NCBI GenBank assembly: GCA_021160955.1
Contig: JAGHBM010000066.1
Location: 1 to 6,113, forward strand
DNA: 6,113 nt
Reading direction: 5' to 3'
DNA from: Candidatus Aenigmatarchaeota archaeon
Lineage (GTDB): Archaea; Aenigmatarchaeota; Aenigmatarchaeia; PWEA01; JAGHBM01
Positions 1 to 4,955 of this stretch are shown here, in pieces. The position numbers and the translations under genes were made by a program. The notes under the pieces are model-generated. The model did not search any database. It was not told where the DNA came from and worked only from the letters and a program-made list of their open reading frames with translations. Within the stretch, counting starts at the first letter, position 1, and each line of letters begins with the position of its first letter.

Positions 1-2
1 AC

Positions 3-5
3 CAT
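3..5 (-). other. Possible start codon of a gene leaving the window
   Basis: An ATG reads leftward here on the minus strand and continues past the window edge. It lies about 35 bases downstream of an exact TTTATATA box at 37-44, the distance expected for an archaeal promoter with a leader of roughly ten bases. The bases just upstream, GTGAGATC, only weakly resemble a Shine-Dalgarno site. Only the start codon and two more bases are visible, so nothing can be said about the product. Confidence 0.35.
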
Positions 6-36
6 GATCTCACACAATTAAATTTGACAAAATTAA

Positions 37-44
37 TATATAAA
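37..44 (-). promoter_or_regulatory. TATA box, minus strand
   Basis: Read on the minus strand this is TTTATATA, an exact match to the archaeal TATA box. Transcription would be expected to begin about 25 bases downstream, near position 15, in front of the ATG at 5. The purine-rich BRE element usually found upstream is not evident; the flank is T-rich. It sits just past the end of the 278-residue gene, so the gap serves both as the 3' end of one unit and the promoter of the next. Confidence 0.45.
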
Positions 45-61
45 AATAAAAGAAATGGAGG
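45..61 (-). terminator. T-rich transcription end after the coiled-coil gene
   Basis: Immediately after the stop codon at 62-64 the minus strand reads CCTCC followed by T-rich sequence (ATTTCTTTTATT). Oligo-T tracts without a hairpin are the usual intrinsic terminators in archaea. The tract runs straight into the next TATA box, so its role in termination is inferred from composition and position only. Confidence 0.35.
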
Positions 62-898
62 TCATTCCTTTGTTCTTGGTCTACCTATTTTCTTTGTCTT
101 ATCTCTTAACTTCCTGATACCTCTTCTAAATCTAAGTCTGAGGGTTGGATATTTGTTCTCGAGTTCTAAAATCTTTGCTAGCGAATCCTGATAGGAATAG
201 TCTTGGTACTTGGATGTTATGATATCTTCGACAAATCCATAGGTTTCTTCTATTTTGCTGTTATAGTCTTCTAATTTTGATATACCGGTCTCGTATTCTG
301 TATTTGCCTTTTTGGCTCTTTCTGCAAATTCTTTTGCCACATAGATGTTTTTCTTCAATATGTTCTCGAGTAATGTCGGATCTACTCTCTTGGTACGCTT
401 GAATCTCTTTCTCACATCTTTTATCTCACCTATCAACTTGTCGAACTCATTAGTTATTACTTTGTAGTCTTCCACCCTGAGTTCCATGAAGCCTTTAAGA
501 ACGTCCCTTCCCTTTGAGAGATAACCTTCAGATTCTTTGATAAAGTATTCTCTTTTTTCGTTGATGTGACTGTAAGTTTCCATCAAATTCGTTGAACTGT
601 TCATAAGAGAGATGTAGTCTTCTTCCAGTTCTTCGTTGTCCTCAGTCTTCTTCATAACCTTGAGTACGTCGGAAGCTTTTTTGGTTGCCATGTATATTGG
701 CTTTGATAGATCTTCTTCGATTTTGTCTTTCTTTTTGGAAACATTCAACGACATTGAAATGTAAGATCCGGTTAGTTCTCTGGTTCTCCAATCTCCCATG
801 AAGTCGTTTCCCTCTATCAAGTGTTCCGCAACTTCTTTTCCATAATATCCCATTTTCTCAAAGTTTTTCAATACTTTTTCAAAATTACTTCCAAACAC
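62..898 (-). CDS. Unrecognised helical, coiled-coil-like protein
   Basis: I do not recognise a family. The product of 278 residues is rich in lysine and glutamate and looks almost wholly helical, with long heptad-like charged stretches across most of its length, including a glutamate-rich part (around DNEELEEDY) and a strongly basic C-terminal tail (RFRRGIRKLRDKTKKIGRPR) that could bind nucleic acid or acidic lipid. There is no signal peptide or membrane segment. A GTG at 907 overlaps the upstream stop by four bases, but the Shine-Dalgarno-like GGGGTGA at 910-904 lies over that codon and is correctly spaced, five bases away, for the GTG at 898, so I prefer 898. The gene is the second of a two-gene unit with the 181-residue gene at 904-1449. 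The tight coupling suggests the two products act together. A structural or scaffold role is possible, but no function can be assigned. Confidence 0.8.
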   Translation of the reverse strand: MFGSNFEKVLKNFEKMGYYGKEVAEHLIEGNDFMGDWRTRELTGSYISMSLNVSKKKDKIEEDLSKPIYMATKKASDVLKVMKKTEDNEELEEDYISLMNSSTNLMETYSHINEKREYFIKESEGYLSKGRDVLKGFMELRVEDYKVITNEFDKLIGEIKDVRKRFKRTKRVDPTLLENILKKNIYVAKEFAERAKKANTEYETGISKLEDYNSKIEETYGFVEDIITSKYQDYSYQDSLAKILELENKYPTLRLRFRRGIRKLRDKTKKIGRPRTKE

Positions 899-903
899 GA
901 CAC

Positions 904-1449
904 TCACCCCATAAGACCTTTATATCTATTGGGATTGGACAGTCCATCTACCAATGTCACATAATCTTGTTCGTACTTCTCAAGGTCTTTTTCTATTTCC
1001 TTCAGCTTTTTTTCCATACCTTTTGATATGTATTTCTTGGTCCTTTTATTTGCCTTTTCTAAATCTTTCAAGAGCCTATTCACGTACTTGTAGTACTTCC
1101 TTTCCAAACGTCTTTGAGAGTATTTTGGTTCAAGGTCCCCGTAAAGGGACTTTCTTTCGCCAGGAGAAGTGTATTCTGGCATTCCATAGTCCACTTCACT
1201 CGGCAGGACTTCCCTTGGGACTATATAAGAATCAATCCATTTATATAACGTTACAACTGGGTAGAACATTCCAAATATTCCCATTTGAGTGGAAATGCCG
1301 TCTACGGCATCAAACCATCCTATTGTAGATTCAGCATATCTTTGATGAGTTACAGGATTTATTACAATTCTGTCTGGAGTAAATAAACTTATAAGTGAGT
1401 ATTTTTCCTCGATTTTCTTTCCAAATGCAACGAGACTTGGTTCACCCAC
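904..1449 (-). CDS. Unrecognised 181-residue protein, hydrophobic middle and charged helical C-terminus
   Basis: I do not recognise a family. Residues about 1-43 look like a small mixed domain. Residues about 44-77 are rich in aromatic and hydrophobic residues (IGWFDAVDG, then MGIFGMFYPVVTLYKW) and could be a membrane-associated or buried hairpin. Residues 78-110 are rich in Pro, Gly and Tyr. Residues 111-165 form a strongly charged Lys/Glu helix typical of a coiled coil. The start is a GTG with a good Shine-Dalgarno match (AAGGTGG, 1462-1456) six bases upstream, and an exact TATA box lies a further 25-30 bases back. The stop overlaps the GTG at 907 of the following coiled-coil gene by four bases. 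Both proteins carry long charged helices, so a complex is a reasonable inference. It is first in its transcription unit, and its promoter lies inside an inverted repeat, which suggests specific control. Confidence 0.8.
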   Translation of the reverse strand: MGEPSLVAFGKKIEEKYSLISLFTPDRIVINPVTHQRYAESTIGWFDAVDGISTQMGIFGMFYPVVTLYKWIDSYIVPREVLPSEVDYGMPEYTSPGERKSLYGDLEPKYSQRRLERKYYKYVNRLLKDLEKANKRTKKYISKGMEKKLKEIEKDLEKYEQDYVTLVDGLSNPNRYKGLMG

Positions 1450-1455
1450 TTATTA

Positions 1456-1462
1456 CCACCTT
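1456..1462 (-). promoter_or_regulatory. Ribosome binding site of the 181-residue gene
   Basis: The minus strand reads AAGGTGG, matching the AGGTG core of the archaeal GGAGGTGAT consensus, six bases before the GTG at 1449-1447. It supports that GTG as the start. Confidence 0.65.
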
Positions 1463-1465
1463 ATA

Positions 1466-1527
1466 GTAACTATATATGATAACTCCTATATAAAGCTTTC
1501 GGTTAGTTATCACTTTATAAAAGTTAC
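1466..1527. repeat. Interrupted inverted repeat enclosing a TATA box
   Basis: On the plus strand the left arm is GTAACT-6 bases-GATAAC (1466-1483) and the right arm is GTTATC-10 bases-AGTTAC (1506-1527). All twelve outer bases pair exactly; the A+T-rich centres differ in length. The arms are separated by 22 bases, which contain the TATA box of the 181-residue gene. The arm centres are about 42 bp apart, close to four helical turns. It could be a paired operator, or a hairpin in transcripts running through from the dphB-DUF357 unit. The symmetry is seen directly; the role is inferred. Confidence 0.6.
1487..1494 (-). promoter_or_regulatory. TATA box of the two-gene orphan unit
   Basis: The minus strand reads CTTTATATAGG, with an exact TTTATATA at 1494-1487. 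Counting about 26 bases downstream puts the transcript start near 1464, leaving a leader of roughly 15 bases that holds the Shine-Dalgarno site and ends at the GTG at 1449. This is the best promoter in the window, and it lies between the arms of the inverted repeat at 1466-1527. Confidence 0.65.
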
Positions 1528-1534
1528 AGAATTC

Positions 1535-1780
1535 TCAAGATTGTGCAAGTATTCCCATCTGCCTGCCTATTTCCAGATATGCCCATGCCCATATGAGTGC
1601 TTCATATGCCTTTATCAGATCTCCCTTCTGATAGAAGTGCAGTGAATCCGATTGATATGCCCGGATGTTCGTCAAGAAATCTATACCTTTCTTGGTAAGT
1701 ATCTTGGTGTTTTGAAGGGAATGATCCAGTCTATTTGCCCATTTTTTTATTTCGTTTTTTAAGTCTTCTTCGAGCGTCAT
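1535..1780 (-). CDS. DUF357 family protein
   Basis: A small helical protein of 81 residues with the signature of the archaeal DUF357 family (PF04010). The recognisable core is residues 42-72, with YQSDSLHFYQKGD, then AYEALIWAWAYLEIG, which forms a helix-turn-helix-like pair rich in Trp and Tyr. Its length is normal for single-domain members. The function of the family is unknown. The ATG at 1780 overlaps the stop of dphB by four bases (ATGA), and GGAG lies five bases upstream of it, so the start is well supported and translation is probably coupled to dphB. No signal peptide or membrane segment is seen. Co-transcription with dphB is the only clue to its role; a link to translation or diphthamide formation is inference. 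Confidence 0.85.
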   Translation of the reverse strand: MTLEEDLKNEIKKWANRLDHSLQNTKILTKKGIDFLTNIRAYQSDSLHFYQKGDLIKAYEALIWAWAYLEIGRQMGILAQS

Positions 1781-2505
1781 ATTATCTCCAAATATTCTTT
1801 TTCTTTGAAGTGGAGCTTCCCCGGAAAGATCAAAACTGCCGGAGTTGGAAACTTCTCCACCATTATATTCTTTATTTTGTCGTATTTAATATAAGTCTTT
1901 TCTTTTATTGAAAAAACAACTATTTTTTCGTCTTCAGATATGACATTCTCCTTTCTCTTTCTTTCTATTTCCAACAGATATTTTAGCCCTTCTTTGGGTG
2001 TCATTGCCCTATCTCTTATGTCCAAAAGACAAAGTGTATGTAAACCCATAGATTTATTTTCCTTTATCGTCTCGTACGGACTCTCTGGGAGGAAGTTTTC
2101 CTGAGGAAACGGTATCGTTGTTGTTTTGCCGAACTTGTATATGAACAGTCCCGTTTCGGATATAACCGAGTAAATCGATGGAGCATGTACTACTTTTGTT
2201 TCGATCCCAACTTTTTTTGCCTCTATCACTATTTCTGTATGAGTGGTTGCCACGAGTGGATCTCCTGGAATCAAAATACCGATATCCTTACTCTTAGCTT
2301 CTTCTAGAAGTTCATGTAAATTCTCTTCAAGGTCGTCTCTCTTCAGCTCGATTATTTCTTTCCCAGTTAAAGCTTTCAGTTCTTCAAGTCCTTCCCATGG
2401 TGATGTATACAGTTCCACATATAGCTTCTTGCACTTCTTTGCGGCTTTGAGCCCGTTAAGAGTTATGTCTTTATTTCGCAGACCAAGACCTATCAAGTAC
2501 AACAT
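1777..2505 (-). CDS. dphB: Diphthine synthase (DphB)
   Basis: A methyltransferase of the tetrapyrrole (CbiF-like) methylase fold that uses S-adenosylmethionine to methylate the amino-carboxypropyl group on the conserved histidine of elongation factor 2, giving diphthine, the second stage of diphthamide formation. The protein starts with the family hallmark MLYLIGLGL (1-9). It continues with ITLNGLKAAKKCKKLYVELYTS (positions 14-35, key pattern GL...A..C....VELYTS), the cofactor-site motif PGDPLVATTHTE (80-91), HAPSIYSVISETGL (107-120) and YKFGKTTTIPFP (123-134). At 242 residues it is close to the usual family length. The frame extends seven codons further, to an ATG at 2526, but the family N-terminus and the absence of a Shine-Dalgarno site favour the ATG at 2505 with a leaderless or nearly leaderless transcript. 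DUF357 follows with a four-base overlap. Family assignment is firm. Confidence 0.95.
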   Translation of the reverse strand: MLYLIGLGLRNKDITLNGLKAAKKCKKLYVELYTSPWEGLEELKALTGKEIIELKRDDLEENLHELLEEAKSKDIGILIPGDPLVATTHTEIVIEAKKVGIETKVVHAPSIYSVISETGLFIYKFGKTTTIPFPQENFLPESPYETIKENKSMGLHTLCLLDIRDRAMTPKEGLKYLLEIERKRKENVISEDEKIVVFSIKEKTYIKYDKIKNIMVEKFPTPAVLIFPGKLHFKEKEYLEII

Positions 2506-2543
2506 GGTTATTATTTTTATTTGCATTTATTTTAATAATATAC
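2506..2543. promoter_or_regulatory. Compact divergent promoter region, apparently leaderless both ways
   Basis: Only 38 A+T-rich bases separate the start of dphB (leftward) from the ATG at 2544 (rightward). Neither start is preceded by a Shine-Dalgarno match, which fits leaderless messages, common in archaea. For dphB a TATA-like stretch (minus-strand TATATTATTAAAATA, 2541-2527) lies at the right distance. For the plus-strand gene TTATTTTTATTT (2510-2521) is a weak candidate. The two sets of core elements must interleave, so the promoters may compete. Placement is approximate. Confidence 0.4.
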
Positions 2544-2834
2544 ATGAAAAAAATTCGAGATATTCTGACTGAATATGATTCAGACAATTTCAACAGAGAT
2601 TTGTTTTCCTTGTTCAGCGATGCTGTGAAGCTCGGCGGTATTGCATTGCCAGTGCTTTATTCCGGTGATTCGACGGGATTCTACCTCGGCTTAGGTACCA
2701 TATTGGTTTCATATTCAATCTACAACGATTGGAAATTGGAAAGAATGTATCAAGTTGCCAACGTAGGAGATGATGACATATATCGGAACTTGCCCGTGGT
2801 GAGAGGATATAGAAAGTTCATAGGGTCTATATGA
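2544..2834 (+). CDS. Unrecognised 96-residue protein, possibly membrane-associated
   Basis: I do not recognise a family. It is the only likely gene on the plus strand. The N-terminus is charged (MKKIRDILTEYDSDNFNRDL). Two moderately hydrophobic stretches follow, at about 21-39 (FSLFSDAVKLGGIALPVLY) and 44-60 (TGFYLGLGTILVSYSIY), separated by SGDS. The C-terminal third is soluble-looking, with an acidic GDDDIY and a basic VRGYRKF. The two stretches could form a short membrane hairpin, or simply the core of a small domain. The start has no Shine-Dalgarno site; a leaderless message from the shared gap with dphB is likely. The stop lies 12 bases from the convergent end of ftsY. It is probably real because it fills the space between two well-identified genes with no antisense gene opposite, but at this length it remains a hypothetical protein. 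Confidence 0.65.
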   Translation: MKKIRDILTEYDSDNFNRDLFSLFSDAVKLGGIALPVLYSGDSTGFYLGLGTILVSYSIYNDWKLERMYQVANVGDDDIYRNLPVVRGYRKFIGSI

Positions 2835-2846
2835 TCAAAAGAAAAA
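2835..2846 (-). terminator. Oligo-T end of the ftsY cluster
   Basis: The twelve bases between the convergent ends of ftsY and the 96-residue gene read TTTTTCTTTTGA on the minus strand, directly after the ftsY stop. This matches the T-tract terminators of archaea for the leftward transcript. No comparable T-tract is present for the rightward gene, which may end inside antisense ftsY sequence. Confidence 0.45.
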
Positions 2847-4112
2847 TCATTCCAAGAGAGCCTTTATCATCTTTTCTGAATCGAATTTCTCTAAGTCTTC
2901 ATATCCTTGACCCGTACCAATAAACAGAATTGGTTTTTTTATGGTGTGTGTTACCGAAAGTGCTGCACCTCCCTTTTCGTTTACATCCATTTTAGTCAGG
3001 ATGATCGCATCTATTCCTACTGCGCTGTCGAATGCCCTTGCCTGTTCTATGGCGTCATTTCCTGTCAAAGAATCAACTACGAGTATCTTGAGATCTGGAT
3101 TGTTCACCCTGCATATTTTCTTCAACTCTTCCATTAGGTTGGTGTTCGTGTGCGATCTTCCAGCTGTATCAGCTAAGATAACATCTATCCCCTTCGACTT
3201 TGCATGTTGTACGGCATCGTAAACAACTGCTGCTGCATCTGCTCCATATTTGTGCTTTATCACGGGAATGCCAAGGTTCTTTCCATGTTTTTCCAGTTGA
3301 TCTATTGCAGCGGCTCTCCATGTATCCGCAGCTGCCATGATTACAGAGAATCCATTCTTTTTTAACAGATGTGCCAACCTTGCTATCGTTGTGGTCTTGC
3401 CTGATCCATTAAATCCCAAAAACAAGATCAAATAAGGTTTCTTGTTTTTTATTTCATTTTCGATGTCCATTCCTTTCAAATCAAGGATCTCTTTAATTGA
3501 GTTCCTTATGGTTTCCTCTACGACTTTTTCTATTTCTTTCTTTTTTACCTCTCTTCCAACCAAACTCTTCTTCAGATCATCACATATCTTCTCTGCAGTC
3601 TCCAATGCAACGTCAGATTCAAGAAGTGAAATCTGAAAATCCCATAGAACATCTTCAATATCTTTTTCTTCTATTCTTTTGGTTCCAAATCCCAGTATTC
3701 TTCTCTTCGGTTTTGGTTTTTCTGCGGGTTTCTCACTTTCTTTTTCTACCTCTTTCCTTTCTTTTATCTCCTTTTTCTCAGGTACCTCCTGTTCAATTTT
3801 CTTTTTAGTTGTTTTGCTTTCCTCTGGCTCAGTCTTCTCAAGTATTTCTTTGATTTCTTCTTTCTTTTTGATCTCTTCCTGCTCTTTGGTTTTTTTCTTT
3901 TTTCTTTTTTCCGGCTTTGTTGTAACAGTTTCTTTTTTTGTCTTTTCTTTCCTCGGGGTTTTAACTACTTCTTTCGTAGACTCTTTTGGCTGTTCCTCAG
4001 TTTTTAGTTTTTCTTCTGCCTTGCTCTCTGCTGGAAGTGGTTCCTTTTCTTCTACTTTTTTAGTTATTTTCTTTATACCTTCCTTTATCTTCTTCTTCAG
4101 AAATCCGAACAT
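2847..4112 (-). CDS. ftsY: Signal recognition particle receptor FtsY (GTPase)
   Basis: FtsY docks SRP-bound ribosomes at the cytoplasmic membrane and, by reciprocal GTP hydrolysis with the SRP54 protein, hands the nascent chain to the Sec channel. Counting from the MFGF methionine (421 residues): a basic amphipathic helix (1-20) for membrane binding; a low-complexity Lys/Glu/Pro linker (about 17-137); the N domain (about 145-220); and the G domain, with G1 GFNGSGKT (233-240), G2 DTWRAAA (263-269), G3 DTAGR (315-319), G4 TKMD (373-376) and the closing GTGQGYEDLEKFD (399-411). All GTPase motifs are intact. Another ATG lies one codon upstream at 4115, but the AGTGAT site at 4123-4118 is spaced better for 4112, and MFGF is the usual archaeal beginning. 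It is last in the right-hand cluster, seven bases after the small gene if counted from 4115. The variable linker is long. Family assignment is firm. Confidence 0.97.
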   Translation of the reverse strand: MFGFLKKKIKEGIKKITKKVEEKEPLPAESKAEEKLKTEEQPKESTKEVVKTPRKEKTKKETVTTKPEKRKKKKTKEQEEIKKKEEIKEILEKTEPEESKTTKKKIEQEVPEKKEIKERKEVEKESEKPAEKPKPKRRILGFGTKRIEEKDIEDVLWDFQISLLESDVALETAEKICDDLKKSLVGREVKKKEIEKVVEETIRNSIKEILDLKGMDIENEIKNKKPYLILFLGFNGSGKTTTIARLAHLLKKNGFSVIMAAADTWRAAAIDQLEKHGKNLGIPVIKHKYGADAAAVVYDAVQHAKSKGIDVILADTAGRSHTNTNLMEELKKICRVNNPDLKILVVDSLTGNDAIEQARAFDSAVGIDAIILTKMDVNEKGGAALSVTHTIKKPILFIGTGQGYEDLEKFDSEKMIKALLE

Positions 4113-4122
4113 CATTTATCAC

Positions 4123-4416
4123 TTATTTTAATATGGTCACATGATTTAAGAAGTCTTTGTATTCTTTTTCCCATTCGTTTTTGTCTTTGTAGTGATGTTC
4201 AGTTGGAATGACGTAGTTGGGGTTACCATCGAGTATGACATCTATCTTTAGTAGATAGGGGCTCTCTTTGCCAATTTCATAGCCTTTCTTTATGACCACT
4301 GGTAGATCACCTTTCTCATGATGGTATATTCCCTTTATTTCTTCGTAATTCTGTTTTTCAAACCATTCTATCCTTTCGTCCACGTGTTTCTTTATTGTGA
4401 GATCTTTCAACTTCAT
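4123..4416 (-). CDS. Unrecognised small soluble protein between archaeosortase and ftsY
   Basis: I do not recognise a family. The product is about 95-98 residues, soluble and highly charged, with many His, Tyr and Trp residues: an apparent N-terminal helix (DERIEWFEKQNYEEIKGIYH), a central strand-rich part (LPVVIKKGYEIG, then YLLKIDVILDG) and a final charged helix with aromatics (NEWEKEYKDFLNHV), an alpha/beta pattern. The start is ambiguous. GTG at 4419, ATG at 4416 and TTG at 4410 are in frame, and the strong Shine-Dalgarno site GAGGTGAT (4422-4415) overlaps the first two but lies four bases before the TTG, so TTG 4410 (95 residues) may be the true start. It follows the archaeosortase stop almost directly and precedes ftsY by a few bases, so it is surely co-transcribed. 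A role beside either neighbour is possible; none is shown. Confidence 0.72.
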   Translation of the reverse strand: MKLKDLTIKKHVDERIEWFEKQNYEEIKGIYHHEKGDLPVVIKKGYEIGKESPYLLKIDVILDGNPNYVIPTEHHYKDKNEWEKEYKDFLNHVTILK

Positions 4417-4422
4417 CACCTC
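4415..4422 (-). promoter_or_regulatory. Strong ribosome binding site overlapping stop and start codons
   Basis: GAGGTGAT on the minus strand matches eight of the nine bases of GGAGGTGAT. It begins inside the archaeosortase stop codon and covers the in-frame GTG (4419) and part of the ATG (4416). Standard spacing points to the TTG at 4410 as the initiation codon of the small gene, although ATG use cannot be excluded. Confidence 0.55.
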
Positions 4423-4955
4423 TAGTTAGCTATACTTTGCTTTAACCATATATACCATAGTATCAAAACTATAAATATTATCGATGCCTGCCAGAGGATA
4501 TCATGTATTATGGTAAACATTCCTCTAAGATTAATTTCTACCCATATCATAACCACTATTCTCAATATGTTCACCGATAATACATCCAAAGTTCCAACAA
4601 CGATTCCCGTAATTTTTTTTCTGATCGATGTTGTTGTTGACAGGACGAGTGCCGTAAAGAACCACATGCCCTTCCATCCGGTACAGTCCCTGTTTATCAC
4701 TATTGACGAATCTTTCAGTTCTATAATTCCGTGAACATCGAAGTTAGATGGAATTCCCACAAGATTTAGAAAGTGAGATGTATGGAATGCTATGAAGTTT
4801 CTGATGATGGTGAAGTCAACATCGTATCTTATAATTATGTACATCGGAATAGAAAGAATCAAAAGCTTCGTGAGAAACAAGGTTGTTTCTTTGAGTTTTT
4901 TGGTTCTTCTATCATCTGTTATTTTTTCATCCTTTTTTTGTAGTTTTTTACCCAT
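4422..4955 (-). CDS. Archaeosortase/exosortase family membrane transpeptidase
   Basis: A predicted integral-membrane cysteine transpeptidase that would cut a C-terminal sorting tail from exported proteins and join them to a membrane anchor. The family triad is present and properly ordered: Cys91 in NRDCTGWKG, Arg132 in NILRIVV and His151 in IIHDILW. After a basic cytoplasmic N-terminus (1-23), hydrophobic segments lie at about 24-42, 94-109, 114-139 and 153-171, with a weaker one near 50-69. This puts the triad at the membrane face, as in known members. At 177 residues it is a short, minimal version. The ATG at 4955 overlaps the DUF460 gene by 37 bases but has an upstream AAGGTG with a ten-base gap, and no good later start precedes the first membrane segment. 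None of the complete proteins in this window ends in a recognisable sorting tail, so the substrates lie elsewhere. Family confident; subfamily (ArtA, B, C and so on) not assigned. Confidence 0.88.
   Translation of the reverse strand: MGKKLQKKDEKITDDRRTKKLKETTLFLTKLLILSIPMYIIIRYDVDFTIIRNFIAFHTSHFLNLVGIPSNFDVHGIIELKDSSIVINRDCTGWKGMWFFTALVLSTTTSIRKKITGIVVGTLDVLSVNILRIVVMIWVEINLRGMFTIIHDILWQASIIFIVLILWYIWLKQSIAN

Noticed and set aside
55..117. Short plus-strand frame (ATGGAGGTC onward) with a TATA-like stretch and GGAGGT before it
   Set aside because: It is only about 20 codons, antisense to the end of the coiled-coil gene, and the TATA-like stretch is too close to the ATG; GGAGGT lies inside the frame itself.
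954..1328. A 124-codon plus-strand open frame opposite the 181-residue gene
   Set aside because: It has no promoter or ribosome binding site of its own and no recognisable domain. The minus-strand gene has a TATA box, a binding site and a coupled partner.
2506..2526. Seven-codon N-terminal extension of DphB from the ATG at 2526
   Set aside because: The family N-terminus MLYLIGLGL begins at 2505, and the extension would use up most of the promoter gap.
2243..2572. A plus-strand open frame running through dphB and the divergent gap
   Set aside because: It is antisense to firmly identified DphB motifs and overlaps the better-supported plus-strand gene at 2544 in another frame.
3679..4131. A 150-codon plus-strand open frame rich in Ser, Phe and Leu, opposite the start of ftsY
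   Set aside because: It is the antisense image of the Lys/Glu-rich FtsY linker; AAA, AAG and GAA codons read backward as Phe, Leu and Ser. The opposite strand encodes a certain gene.
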